Source of the DNA: a virus
Direction: 5' to 3' (one strand)
Virus record (IMG/VR): IMGVR_UViG_3300003876_000004
Location: 1-39,726 of that record
DNA length: 39,726 bases
Of the stretch, positions 6,623 to 14,414 are shown in pieces. Position 1 is the first letter of the stretch, and each line of letters starts with the position of its first letter. Position numbers and translations under genes: made by a program. A model generated the notes under the pieces. The model made no database searches. It saw only the letters and a list, made by a program, of their open reading frames with translations, and had not been told where the DNA came from.

Positions 6623-6933
6623 AAAAGAATCGTGATGCTGATATAACTTGCCAATGTAATGCATATGACCACCCTCATAGACTTGGTGGTGGCAAATGTG
6701 ATGGCTCTGCTTGGTGTGAAAGCATTAGGTCGATTGATTCATATCATTGTGAATGCTGCAATAAAAATGACAATGGGCATTGCCAGGTGATTACTGGACA
6801 AGAAGATATTAGTGATGGATGTGAATGTGTTGATGAAGAATTGAGAACAAAATCAATATATGAAGAATATGGCAATTTGCCTTTGGATATTGAAAATTAT
6901 ATGGAGAGGAAGTTCAAAAGCTATTATGAATAA
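6619..6933 (+). CDS. Cysteine-rich putative metal-binding protein
   Basis: 104 residues from ATG 6619 (a GTG at 6595 is in frame but would use up the only ribosome site). It has about ten Cys and several His: CQCNAYDHPHRLGGGKC, YHCECC, GHC and DGCECVDEE. The first block resembles a treble-clef or ring-type metal site. The C-terminal 30 residues are helical without Cys. Function unknown; binding of nucleic acid or a host protein through zinc is plausible. Expression probably depends on the five-codon leader. Confidence 0.65.
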   Translation: MKKNRDADITCQCNAYDHPHRLGGGKCDGSAWCESIRSIDSYHCECCNKNDNGHCQVITGQEDISDGCECVDEELRTKSIYEEYGNLPLDIENYMERKFKSYYE

Positions 6934-7078
6934 GATTATATTGTTATCTATATTGTTAATTGGATGTGGGAATAAAACAGAAGATAATTTCCAATGTGAT
7001 AACTGCAATAATGATGAATGTGATATAATGTATGTATCACCACAAACCGTAGATGTAGGCACTGGAGGTGTAAAATGA
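6926..7078 (+). CDS. Small phage lipoprotein, 50 residues
   Basis: From ATG 6926 the protein begins MNKIILLSILLIGCGN: a short basic n-region, a hydrophobic core and a lipobox (LIGC), so it should be cut and lipid-modified at Cys14. The mature part is about 37 residues with a Cys cluster (CDNCNNDEC), perhaps disulphide-bonded in the periplasm. T5 Llp is a known precedent for a small phage lipoprotein that blocks the phage receptor; superinfection exclusion is a reasonable guess here. It lies in the early operon, far from the lysis genes, which argues against an o-spanin. It overlaps both neighbours by a few bases. Confidence 0.68.
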   Translation: MNKIILLSILLIGCGNKTEDNFQCDNCNNDECDIMYVSPQTVDVGTGGVK

Positions 7079-7434
7079 AAAAGTATGATGAGTCTGAAAA
7101 TTGGAATAACAAAGGTGAGCTTTATCAAGCTTTTGTTGCTCTGATGGAGTTGTCGGTAAAACAGAATATCCCAATAATTTGCCATATAGCAATACAAGCC
7201 AACGATGATGGGTATCATTTGACAGGTGGTATTAATAAACGTAATGAAAATGATGGTGGCTGGTTGCCGCAAACATTTACTAACATGTATGATATTGTAA
7301 ACATGGACAATGAAGGCAAAAGTTTTATAACTGATGCTATTGGTATGGCAAGATCAAATATGGCAAGAAATGAAGCTTATGCCTTATCTGCCCAAATTGA
7401 AAAAGAGGTCAGTGATGCCCGTAAAGATAACTAA
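7075..7434 (+). CDS. Hypothetical protein, 119 residues
   Basis: GGAGG (7063-7067) precedes ATG 7075, which overlaps the previous TGA. It has a helical N-terminus (YQAFVALMELS), then a beta segment (PIICHIAIQAND), then a loop-rich middle and a helical end. No motif I recognise. It immediately precedes and overlaps the Sak4-type ATPase gene by 20 bases, so it may act in the same recombination/replication pathway. Confidence 0.75.
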   Translation: MKKYDESENWNNKGELYQAFVALMELSVKQNIPIICHIAIQANDDGYHLTGGINKRNENDGGWLPQTFTNMYDIVNMDNEGKSFITDAIGMARSNMARNEAYALSAQIEKEVSDARKDN

Positions 7435-8140
7435 TACTAGACAAGCACTTGATTCTGTAAAGATGACAGTATATGGCCCATCTGGAGTTGGCAAAACAAC
7501 ATTATGTGCAACAGCACCAAAGCCAGTAATAATTTCCGCTGAGAAAGGCCTGCTTTCATTGGCTGATGAAGATATACCAGTGATTGAAGTTGTGAATAAT
7601 ACTGAATTTGAAGAAGCATATGACATGTTGATGGGGGGTGAAGGTAAGAATTTTGATACAATATGTATCGACTCAATTTCTGAATTAGCATCTAAAATGA
7701 TTGGTGAATATACAAGCAAATACGCTGATGGAAGAAAAGCATATGGCAAACTAAATGATGAATTTCTAAAACTACTTTGGAAATTTCGAGACATATCTCG
7801 TAAACATGTATTGTTTATTGCTAAGCAGAATCGAATAACTGATGACCATACAGGTATTACAACTTATGGGCCATCATTACCTGGAAAAACATTGATAAGG
7901 GAAATGCCATATCTTACTGATGAAGTATTCTGTCTTAGAATTGGAACTATGCAAGTTGATGGTGTAAATGAGGAGTATCGGTATTTACAGACTCAGCCTA
8001 CAATAACTCATGATGCCAAAGACAGAAGCGGACAATTGAAAGATGTTGAACGTCCTGATCTTGGAATAATCATTAAGAAAATAATGGGAAAGGCGAAACC
8101 CAAAACAGTAGCCAAAGCAAAAGAGGTAACTAAAAAATGA
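7415..8140 (+). CDS. Sak4-like RecA-fold ATPase
   Basis: 241 residues from ATG 7415, with AGAGG 6 bases upstream (an upstream frame lies inside the previous gene). Sak4-type proteins are single-domain RecA-like ATPases that phages use for strand annealing or exchange with a phage SSB. Walker A GPSGVGKTT is at residues 21-29, Walker B DTICIDSIS at about 81-89, and KQNRI with a GPSLPGK loop follows. The basic C-terminal tail (KAKPKTVAKAKEVTKK) could bind DNA. It overlaps by ATGA with an SSB-like gene and is followed by a Cas4-like nuclease and helicase, the usual neighbourhood. Confidence 0.85.
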   Translation: MPVKITNTRQALDSVKMTVYGPSGVGKTTLCATAPKPVIISAEKGLLSLADEDIPVIEVVNNTEFEEAYDMLMGGEGKNFDTICIDSISELASKMIGEYTSKYADGRKAYGKLNDEFLKLLWKFRDISRKHVLFIAKQNRITDDHTGITTYGPSLPGKTLIREMPYLTDEVFCLRIGTMQVDGVNEEYRYLQTQPTITHDAKDRSGQLKDVERPDLGIIIKKIMGKAKPKTVAKAKEVTKK

Positions 8141-8628
8141 GTACGTTATTACCAACAGTGTTTCATGCACATGAACACGAAACAATGGATGATTTCAGTG
8201 CAATCCCTGTAGCTGATGAAAAAGGTGTATTGATTGATTTCATTGGCCAAATTATAAAGTCAGAAGTAGTAAAAACAAAAGCTGCTATTACTGACAACTC
8301 AAATTGTGGTCGTCGGTTGAATATGCAAATTAAGATTCTTGAAGGTGATCATGTTGATCGCATTATTTTCATTGGGCTTAATGTAGCGAATCCAAATCCT
8401 GTTGCTGTTGAAATTTCAATGAAGGAATTGCGTTCAATTTCTGATGCTTGCGGTGTAGCTGAAGTGGTTGATTCACAACAGCTTCATATGATTCCTTTTG
8501 GGTTCAATATGAAATTGATTCCTGCTTCTGATCAGTTTCCTGAAAAGAATGAAATCAAAAAGTATTGGGCATTAGAAGGTACAGGTGTCGCAGCTTCAGC
8601 TGACCCATTTGGTGAAGATGAAGATTGA
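8137..8628 (+). CDS. SSB-like protein (DUF669-like)
   Basis: 163 residues, coupled to the ATPase gene by ATGA. The central beta-rich region (GRRLNMQIKILEGDHVDRIIFIGLNVANPNP) matches the OB-fold-like DUF669 proteins that accompany Sak4 ATPases. The C-terminus is an acidic tail, DPFGEDED, similar in kind to the partner-binding tail of SSB proteins. Expected role: coat single-stranded DNA and recruit the ATPase or polymerase. A hairpin and a structured RNA follow before the next gene. Confidence 0.75.
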   Translation: MSTLLPTVFHAHEHETMDDFSAIPVADEKGVLIDFIGQIIKSEVVKTKAAITDNSNCGRRLNMQIKILEGDHVDRIIFIGLNVANPNPVAVEISMKELRSISDACGVAEVVDSQQLHMIPFGFNMKLIPASDQFPEKNEIKKYWALEGTGVAASADPFGEDED

Positions 8629-8636
8629 TTGTTGTT

Positions 8637-8652
8637 GGCACAGGGATGTGCC
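8637..8652 (+). terminator. Short hairpin after SSB-like gene
   Basis: GGCACA (8637-8642) and TGTGCC (8647-8652) form a perfect 6-bp stem with a GGGA loop, followed by TATTTATT. It could be a weak terminator, mRNA 3' stabiliser or the first element of the adjacent regulatory RNA. Confidence 0.4.
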
Positions 8653-8653
8653 T

Positions 8654-8752
8654 ATTTATTAAAGGGGATTGGCATTCCTATCTGCAAATAAGTTTCCGTA
8701 GATTGGGCTTATTTGTTGGTCAATCCCCTCCAATAAATTAACAAAGGGGTTG
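8654..8752 (+). promoter_or_regulatory. Riboswitch-like structured leader with alternative SD pairing
   Basis: Three stacked stems are visible: ATTTATT/AATAAAT (8654-8660 with 8732-8738), AGGGGATTG/CAATCCCCT (8663-8671 with 8721-8729) and CAAATAAG/CTTATTTG (8685-8692 with 8708-8715), with a 15-base apical loop. CCTATCT (8677-8683) in the internal loop can pair 6 of 7 with AGATTGG (8700-8706) in the apical loop, a possible pseudoknot. CAATCCCCT can instead pair with AGGGGTTG (8745-8752), which contains the Shine-Dalgarno sequence of the 8756 gene. This gives ON and OFF states. I cannot match it to a named riboswitch class. Confidence 0.55.
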
Positions 8753-8755
8753 TAA

Positions 8756-8956
8756 ATGGGGACTGAGAGCTATAAAGAAATAAATGACTCACTATCATTG
8801 TGCAATCACACTGATGATGATGGTGAAATTGAGTTTAACGTAAGCACGCAACGTTATGAACAATTAAATTTTAGTTACTATATTGATCGTGATGAATCAG
8901 TTGATGTAATACAACATTTGATGTCAATTTATAATATACACAAGGATGAATTATGA
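8756..8956 (+). CDS. Hypothetical acidic protein, 66 residues
   Basis: Start at ATG 8756, 6 bases after AAAGGGG (8743-8749), whose access may be controlled by the structured leader. Strongly acidic (CNHTDDDGEIEF, DRDESVDV) with a short C-terminal helix. No known motif. It ends in an ATGA overlap with the next gene, so the leader may control the following genes through coupling. Confidence 0.7.
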   Translation: MGTESYKEINDSLSLCNHTDDDGEIEFNVSTQRYEQLNFSYYIDRDESVDVIQHLMSIYNIHKDEL

Positions 8957-9258
8957 GTAATTATGTAATACAAAGAGTGCACCGTAATCCTGATGAAGAA
9001 GGGAATCCTATTCGTGAAGTGCTAGCAGCTGGATATGCTAACAAAGATAATGCTGCTAAGGCAATATTGAATATGCTTGATGATGGAGTTGGATATAAAT
9101 TACTTGACCACTCTGGGAATAAACGACGAAGATTGGTTGTTGATAGCCTTGATTTGTTCTATGAGATAACTGAAATAGCAAATTTGATGCTTGTTGATAA
9201 TGAACCTTGGGATTTACCAATACAGGAGGCTAATCATGGCTCTAATACCAAAGGGTGA
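8953..9258 (+). CDS. Hypothetical protein, 101 residues
   Basis: ATG 8953 overlaps the previous stop. It starts with a beta-strand (YVIQRVHRNPDEEGN) and then has the pattern AGYANKDNAAKAILNMLDDG, similar to small phage proteins that reformat a 'value plus counter' fold, but I cannot name the family. A basic KRRRL patch sits in the middle. Its 3' end overlaps the Cas4-like gene start by 23 bases. Confidence 0.7.
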   Translation: MSNYVIQRVHRNPDEEGNPIREVLAAGYANKDNAAKAILNMLDDGVGYKLLDHSGNKRRRLVVDSLDLFYEITEIANLMLVDNEPWDLPIQEANHGSNTKG

Positions 9259-10138
9259 TCCAATTAAAGAAGCTATGGAGTATGGCATTATTGAAGTATT
9301 GCCAAGGCCATATCTTGGATATTCTGGATTGGCTAGTCCTTGTAAACGATACTTGTGGTTAAGCTTTCGCTGGTGCTATAAGAAACAAATAAGCAAGCAA
9401 TTGCAAAGAATATTTGATCGTGGTAATATGGAAGAGCCACGCATAATCAAAGATTTGAAAGCAATTGGTTGTGAAGTATTTCGTGAAGATGAAAATGGAA
9501 AGCATATTGAGATATATGGCCATGAAGGTGAAATACAAGAAGAAATAGTTGGCTTAGCTGGTCATGTGAAAGGTCATTTTGATGGGAAAGTGCTTGGTTT
9601 GCCAGGAGCAGCAAAAACAAAGCATATACTTGAAGCAAAAACAATGAATGATAAGTATTTCAAAATGCTTATTAAAAATGGTGGCAATGAAACAGCTATA
9701 AAAAAAGTATTCCCTACATATTATGGACAATTTAATTCATACATGGGTAAGTCAAATGTAAAGCGCGCAATATTCATACCTGTAAATAAGAACAATGAAG
9801 AGCGTTTGTATATAAGAGTTCATTTTGATGAAAGAGAATTTGATCATCTTGAGAATATCGCGTTTGATATTCTTACTGCTAACATACCACCAAAGCGGAT
9901 AGGTGATAGAACTTGGTTTGAATGTAAATTCTGTGATGCTCGCCATGTATGTCATGATAAGGATGTTCCTCCGCTGGAGACCTGCAGAAGTTGTATAAAA
10001 GCATGTATTGAAGATGAAGGTAAATGGACTTGTGAATTGAATGGCAAAGAGTTAAGTCTGGAAGACCAGGAAAAAGGTTGTTTGAAACACAATGTAATTG
10101 TTGAAATAAAAGATATGTTGATGAATAAAAATGGGTGA
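9236..10138 (+). CDS. Cas4-like PD-(D/E)XK nuclease with Fe-S type cysteines
   Basis: 300 residues from ATG 9236, with AGGAGG just upstream (the longer frame from 9191 lies in the previous gene). Nuclease motifs are visible: RGNMEEP (Glu near 66), GHFDGKV (Asp116) and ILEAK (Glu133, Lys135), the D...ExK core. A Cys in SPCKRYLW (36) and the C-terminal CKFCDARHVC (230, 233, 239) match the four-Cys pattern that holds a 4Fe-4S cluster in Cas4/AddB-type nucleases. A further CRSC follows. Such enzymes resect DNA ends and work with phage annealing ATPases. No cas1 or CRISPR array is present, so this is a recombination nuclease. Confidence 0.85.
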   Translation: MALIPKGDPIKEAMEYGIIEVLPRPYLGYSGLASPCKRYLWLSFRWCYKKQISKQLQRIFDRGNMEEPRIIKDLKAIGCEVFREDENGKHIEIYGHEGEIQEEIVGLAGHVKGHFDGKVLGLPGAAKTKHILEAKTMNDKYFKMLIKNGGNETAIKKVFPTYYGQFNSYMGKSNVKRAIFIPVNKNNEERLYIRVHFDEREFDHLENIAFDILTANIPPKRIGDRTWFECKFCDARHVCHDKDVPPLETCRSCIKACIEDEGKWTCELNGKELSLEDQEKGCLKHNVIVEIKDMLMNKNG

Positions 10139-10307
10139 TATTACTAATTTGCACAACAAGAATAAAGTTCTTGAAAAATTAGATTGTGAAATTTGTAATG
10201 TCATAAATGATTTTACAAAAACACATCCAAATAAAATAGCTGTTGCTGAAGTTGTTGGTGTACTTGAAGCTATAAAATTTAGATTATTTTATGATGGAAA
10301 AATATGA
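10131..10307 (+). CDS. Small hypothetical protein, 58 residues
   Basis: A complete short ORF fills the gap between nuclease and helicase genes: ATG 10131 overlaps the nuclease stop by 8 bases and TGA 10305-10307 overlaps the helicase ATG. It encodes a helical protein with two Cys (LDCEIC) and a KIAVAEVVGVLEAIKF helix. No strong ribosome site, so it depends on coupling. Function unknown; the perfect fit between two overlaps supports it as a real gene. Confidence 0.6.
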   Translation: MGDITNLHNKNKVLEKLDCEICNVINDFTKTHPNKIAVAEVVGVLEAIKFRLFYDGKI

Positions 10308-11887
10308 GTAAAATAGTTCCATACTATTATCAAGCACCAATTCCTTATTTGGTAATTGATTTCTTTAGTAAGTATCCAGACAAGCATGGCTTAATAGCAA
10401 TGCCTACTGGGTCAGGAAAAACAATTATTTTGTGTATTGTAATTGAAGCAATATTAGCAAGATGGCCAAATGTATCAATTATAATATTATCAAATACAAA
10501 AGAGATTCTTGAGCAAGATCACAAAGCATTATCAAGTTATCTTGATCAAGATATTGGATTGAATTCAGCAGGACTTGGTCGTAGGGACTTTAAACAAATA
10601 ACAGTTGCTGGGATACAATCTGTATATAGACAAGATATATTTAATAATGTACAATTGGTTTTGATTGATGAGGCGCATACAATACCTGCCGAAGGTGAAG
10701 GCATGTACAGGACTTTCCTTGGCAAATTGAAACGTGCAAAATTATTAGGTCTAACAGCCACAAAATACAGACTTGGCACTGGATTGATATATGGTGAAGA
10801 TGGATTATTTGATAGTCTAATATGTGACTATACAACAATGGAGAAATTTAATGAGTTGGTTGATAAAGGCTATTTATGTAAACTTAGAACAAAATCAACA
10901 GAGTTAAAATTAGACACAAAAGATTTGCACCTTAGAGGTGGTGAATTTATAGATAAAGAAATGTCTCTTGCATTTGATAGACCTGCAATAACAAATAAAG
11001 CAATTCTTGAAATACAACAACTTGGTGCTGATTATAAAAAGTGGCTTATATTTGCTATTGATATTGATCATGCAGAACATATTGCTGAAAAGCTATTGCA
11101 AAGTGGTGTAAGAGCAATGGTTGTCCATTCAAAAATGGAGATGGATCGTGATACAGTTATTAGAAAATTTAAGGCAGGGAATTATAGAGCATTGGTTAAT
11201 GTCAATATTCTTACTACAGGTTTTGACAGTCCTGATATTGACCTTGTTGCTCTACTTAGACCTACCCAAAGCCCGGTCATGCACGTACAGACAATTGGGA
11301 GAGGGCTTAGGGTTGCTGAAGGCAAAGATCATTGTCTTGTTCTTGATTTTGCTGGCAATACTGCTAGACTTGGCCCAATCAATAATATAACAGTAAAGAA
11401 AAGAGTAAAAGGTGAAGGTGGTGAGCCAGTTACAAAAGTTTGCCCTAGTTGTAATATGATACAGCACCCATCAGCTAGAATATGTGATGTGTGCGGGCAC
11501 AAATTTGTATTTAAAGTTGGCATTACATCTTCCGCTGGCTCTGATGTAATACTTGCAAGTAATGAGGCAAGATGGGTTGATGTTGATAGTGTAACATATG
11601 CTCTACATAAAAAGAATAATGCACCAACTAGTGTGTTGGTAAGATATCATTGTGGACTACAGATGTTCAAGGAATGGATATGCATAGAGCACAATGGATT
11701 TGCTGGACATAGAGCAAAGCATTGGGTGAAAATTAGAGCGAAATCAAATGAAGGTGACTTACCAGAATCTGATATGCCTATTAGTGCAAAAGATTTACTG
11801 GACATATCAAAAAAGCTAAGAACTCCAAAACAAATTAAAGTGAAAACTGCTAATAAGTATCCAGAGATATTGGAGGCAGAGTTCTAA
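10304..11887 (+). CDS. SF2 DNA helicase (DEAH) with zinc ribbon
   Basis: 527 residues. All main SF2 motifs are visible: Walker A PTGSGKT (34-40), DEAH (122-125), TAT (151-153), TTGFDSPD (304-311) and QTIGRGLR (329-336). After the helicase core is a four-Cys zinc ribbon, CPSC...CDVC (380-397), then an uncharacterised 120-residue C-terminal domain. It resembles the RecG/SSL2-type helicases that many lytic phages encode for replication restart or recombination. It ends the operon segment; a dedicated promoter for the next gene follows. Confidence 0.88.
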   Translation: MSKIVPYYYQAPIPYLVIDFFSKYPDKHGLIAMPTGSGKTIILCIVIEAILARWPNVSIIILSNTKEILEQDHKALSSYLDQDIGLNSAGLGRRDFKQITVAGIQSVYRQDIFNNVQLVLIDEAHTIPAEGEGMYRTFLGKLKRAKLLGLTATKYRLGTGLIYGEDGLFDSLICDYTTMEKFNELVDKGYLCKLRTKSTELKLDTKDLHLRGGEFIDKEMSLAFDRPAITNKAILEIQQLGADYKKWLIFAIDIDHAEHIAEKLLQSGVRAMVVHSKMEMDRDTVIRKFKAGNYRALVNVNILTTGFDSPDIDLVALLRPTQSPVMHVQTIGRGLRVAEGKDHCLVLDFAGNTARLGPINNITVKKRVKGEGGEPVTKVCPSCNMIQHPSARICDVCGHKFVFKVGITSSAGSDVILASNEARWVDVDSVTYALHKKNNAPTSVLVRYHCGLQMFKEWICIEHNGFAGHRAKHWVKIRAKSNEGDLPESDMPISAKDLLDISKKLRTPKQIKVKTANKYPEILEAEF

Positions 11888-11902
11888 TAAATAATACTTA
11901 TA

Positions 11903-11971
11903 GGGGTATAAAAAACTTAATTGAACAAAGTTGAGATTTTTCTTTACTTTTAGGAAAAAAATAGTTATAAT
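11903..11971 (+). promoter_or_regulatory. Sigma-70-type promoter with upstream GGGGTATAAA motif
   Basis: TTTACT (-35, 11943-11948) and TATAAT (-10, 11966-11971) are separated by 17 bp. Upstream is GGGGTATAAAAA (11903-11915), nearly the same as the motif between the divergent promoters at 4468-4484. The block GATTTTTCTTTACTTT around the -35 box matches GATTTTCCTTTACTTT of the late promoter at the right end. It serves the 12037 gene, with TSS expected near 11978. Confidence 0.78.
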
Positions 11972-12036
11972 CAATTATGAAAATAAAAGATTTAACCAAA
12001 CCGTAGCATAAGCTACACTAACTAAGGAGACATAAA

Positions 12037-12702
12037 ATGTCTAAAGCAAAAGATGTATTTGAAACTGAAGAAGATGAGCTGAACCAGATTGAACAAAATG
12101 ATGCAGTTGAAGAAAGTAGTGAAAATGAACCTGAGCAGGAAGCTGAGCCTACTCCTGCTGAAGTAGCATTTGAAAATGGCATGTTGGAAAACAAGTCTGA
12201 AGATGAAATTATGCTTGATATGATCGGTGCCGGTGCAACGTTCAAAACAGTGAAAACAATCTTTAACAAATGCATGGTTGACAGTGGTTATCTTGACTCT
12301 CGCAAAGAAAAGACTGAAATCGTCGATGACACTTTGCAGGGGATGGACTTATCAACTGAAGAAGGTTTCCTTGCTGCATCTACAGCTTTGTTGGCCAATT
12401 TGAAAGGTGTTAATGACCGCTCTGTTGGCGCTTCTATTCGACAATATGCCAAGAAGAATGAGCTTGAAGTATTCAAGAAACCAAAAGGTACTGGTGCCGG
12501 TCGCTCAGGTATTACATCCAAGTTCTATGATTTCTTGCGCACAAGTTCTCCTGCAAATAAGGAGCAAGTTGCTGCCTGGATTGAAGAAAATGGTACTGAT
12601 AATACCAAGCGTCATGCGAATCATTACCAGGGTATTGCCAAGCTGTGTTCTGATATTGCATCAGGTGGTAATGCAAAATCTGAGCCTGAGTTAGTTGAAT
12701 AG
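12037..12702 (+). CDS. Separately expressed protein with C-terminal domain shared with the first gene
   Basis: 221 residues, AAGGAG upstream of ATG 12037. The first 50 residues are very acidic and low in complexity (EEDELNQIEQND..., EPEQEAEPTP). A helical middle follows, then a basic linker (KKPKGTGAGRSG) and a C-terminal domain matching the 42-389 protein (FYDFL..., DNTKRHA.HY.GIA). It has its own sigma-70-type promoter and a strong terminator, so it is a one-gene unit inside the replication region and likely abundant. The domain may bind DNA or a host factor, with the acidic head acting as a modulator. Family not recognised. Confidence 0.88.
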   Translation: MSKAKDVFETEEDELNQIEQNDAVEESSENEPEQEAEPTPAEVAFENGMLENKSEDEIMLDMIGAGATFKTVKTIFNKCMVDSGYLDSRKEKTEIVDDTLQGMDLSTEEGFLAASTALLANLKGVNDRSVGASIRQYAKKNELEVFKKPKGTGAGRSGITSKFYDFLRTSSPANKEQVAAWIEENGTDNTKRHANHYQGIAKLCSDIASGGNAKSEPELVE

Positions 12703-12722
12703 TTTTCATCATTGAGTGGTAG

Positions 12723-12752
12723 CAATAGGGGCTTTGCCCCTATTGTCATTTT
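12723..12752 (+). terminator. Rho-independent terminator
   Basis: CAATAGGGGC (12723-12732), loop TTT, GCCCCTATTG (12736-12745), then TCATTTTT. This 10-bp GC-containing stem with T-run is the strongest plus-strand terminator in the window and closes the 12037 gene unit. Confidence 0.9.
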
Positions 12753-12780
12753 TGCAATAAGAGAAAGCAATAGGAATACT

Positions 12781-13674
12781 ATGAACATTAATATTGATAT
12801 TTTAATAATTGGTGCTGGGTATTCAGGATTGATGATGCAAAAGAAATTGGACTCTTTTGATTGCACTAACAACTTGATAGTTGAACGTGGTTATGACAAT
12901 GGATATGGAGATTCAGAATATGTAATATTGCTAAAAGAAGAAACACCATTTGCCCATGAAGAGGTGAAAGTAATTACAAAGAGGATGAGCAGCGGAAGTC
13001 AAAAATTCTATAATGAATTTGTAAGGAAAGTATATAATTCAAAAACTGATATTGACTTGTATTATGATGAAGATGCTGAAGATATTGGTTATAAAATAAA
13101 CAATGAGCTTTTGTTAAAAAACTCAAGATGCTATGGCAACATTGATATAACTGAAATTGATGTTGAAAATAAAATAGCATATGGGAAAGTTCTACATTTA
13201 AAAGCAACAGTAAAAATACACTATAAGAAACTTGTAAGTACAATACCAGTACACAAATTTGAAAATTTAGTTGGCTTTAATTTCTTAAAGAAATTTGGAT
13301 TATTTATATCATATTTCCCAATAGGAATTGTTAAGAAATTCAGCGATGCTTTGCAAAAAAACATGAACATTGAATATTATTCAGACCCTGATATTCCATT
13401 TTACAGAAAGCAACTATACAACAATGCTATTTTTTATGAATATTGCTTGAATAGGCCATTAAATCAAAAATTCTCAGCAGTCATAATCCCTGGCAAATTC
13501 ACTGATTTGCACGAAGACATAATGGGTGCATTTTATGATTACTTTTCAAATAGAGATATATATTTTGCTGGACGATTTGCTACATGGGATTCTAAATTCC
13601 AGCTAAATGAAATATGGAGTCCTAGCAACTCATTATCAAATATGTTCATCACCCACTTATATGGAGAAGTGTAA
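12781..13674 (+). CDS. FAD/NAD(P)-binding Rossmann-fold protein
   Basis: 297 residues from ATG 12781 (AGGA 5-8 bases upstream; the longer frame from 12712 would run through the terminator). The N-terminus IDILIIGAGYSGL is a textbook dinucleotide-binding GxGxxG motif. VSTIP (about 180-184) is the second feature typical of flavin amine oxidase and UDP-galactopyranose-mutase-like enzymes, and GRFATWD near the end resembles their C-terminal FAD-contact segment (G.fa.w.). The substrate is unknown. It overlaps the ThyX gene by one base, so it may supply reduced flavin or act on a modified nucleotide. Shorter than normal mutases (about 370 or more residues). Confidence 0.75.
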   Translation: MNINIDILIIGAGYSGLMMQKKLDSFDCTNNLIVERGYDNGYGDSEYVILLKEETPFAHEEVKVITKRMSSGSQKFYNEFVRKVYNSKTDIDLYYDEDAEDIGYKINNELLLKNSRCYGNIDITEIDVENKIAYGKVLHLKATVKIHYKKLVSTIPVHKFENLVGFNFLKKFGLFISYFPIGIVKKFSDALQKNMNIEYYSDPDIPFYRKQLYNNAIFYEYCLNRPLNQKFSAVIIPGKFTDLHEDIMGAFYDYFSNRDIYFAGRFATWDSKFQLNEIWSPSNSLSNMFITHLYGEV

Positions 13675-14414
13675 TGATTGAAATAAAGAAGCCAAAAGTA
13701 ATATTGTATGACTATACAAATGATCCTGAAAAGGCAATTGGGCTAGCAGTATCTGCATGGAGCTCAGATAATTTCATTGAGTCAAAAGGGGAAATGGGAA
13801 CCATAGAGGCAAATGAACTTGCTGAAAAAGGAATAAAAGCATTCCACAGAACAGCTCTTGAATTTGTTTCAACTACATGGATTCTTAAAAATGTATCAAG
13901 AGCATTTCAACAACAGTTGACAAGAACTCGTCATGCTAGCTTTTCTATCCAAAGTATGCGTGTCATATTGAAAGCAGGATTTGCAGAAAATGGACACTAT
14001 ACAATGCCATCTGATTTGGATGAATTTGGCCAAGAATACTTTCATGAAAAAATGCTTATTGTACAAAATGAATATGATGGGCTTATAGCAAATGGTATGC
14101 AAATTGAAGAAGCTCGTGGCATATTGCCTATGAACATTCACTCTGACATATCTATGTGCATTAACTTGAATGCCTTATATCATATGCTTGGTCAACGATT
14201 GTGCGTACATACACAATGGGAATTTAGACAAGTAGCTGCCCAGATGAAACAATTGGTCAAAGACAATCTTGGTGAATTATTTTCCGCCCCTATTGATGCG
14301 CCGTGTGTTAAGACTAGGAACTGCCCTATGGCTCCTGACTTCTGTGGCACTTCTGTATGGACATTACCTGAAACACAACGTGTTAAATTCTATAAGGAGT
14401 ATTATCCAAAATGA
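13674..14414 (+). CDS. thyX: Flavin-dependent thymidylate synthase ThyX
   Basis: 246 residues. ThyX makes dTMP from dUMP using FADH2, NADPH and methylene-tetrahydrofolate. The family signature RHR-x7-S appears as RTR-x7-S (84-94: RTRHASFSIQS), with Thr for the usual His, followed by M-R. An upstream FHRTALEFVS (57-66) supplies the conserved His, and SRAFQQQLTR precedes the motif. Length is normal. It lies in a block with an FAD-binding protein, a methyltransferase and a dNTP pyrophosphohydrolase-like protein, so the phage adjusts nucleotide pools for its AT-rich DNA. The His-to-Thr change is unusual but the rest of the motif is intact. Confidence 0.9.
   Translation: MIEIKKPKVILYDYTNDPEKAIGLAVSAWSSDNFIESKGEMGTIEANELAEKGIKAFHRTALEFVSTTWILKNVSRAFQQQLTRTRHASFSIQSMRVILKAGFAENGHYTMPSDLDEFGQEYFHEKMLIVQNEYDGLIANGMQIEEARGILPMNIHSDISMCINLNALYHMLGQRLCVHTQWEFRQVAAQMKQLVKDNLGELFSAPIDAPCVKTRNCPMAPDFCGTSVWTLPETQRVKFYKEYYPK

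Noticed and set aside
9236-10138. CRISPR-associated cas4 locus
   Set aside because: The nuclease fold fits Cas4-like enzymes, but no cas1, cas2 or repeat-spacer array exists in the window; phage recombination context explains it.
12712-12780. N-terminal extension of the FAD-binding protein
   Set aside because: It would translate through the rho-independent terminator at 12723-12745; ATG 12781 has its own ribosome site and begins just before the Rossmann motif.
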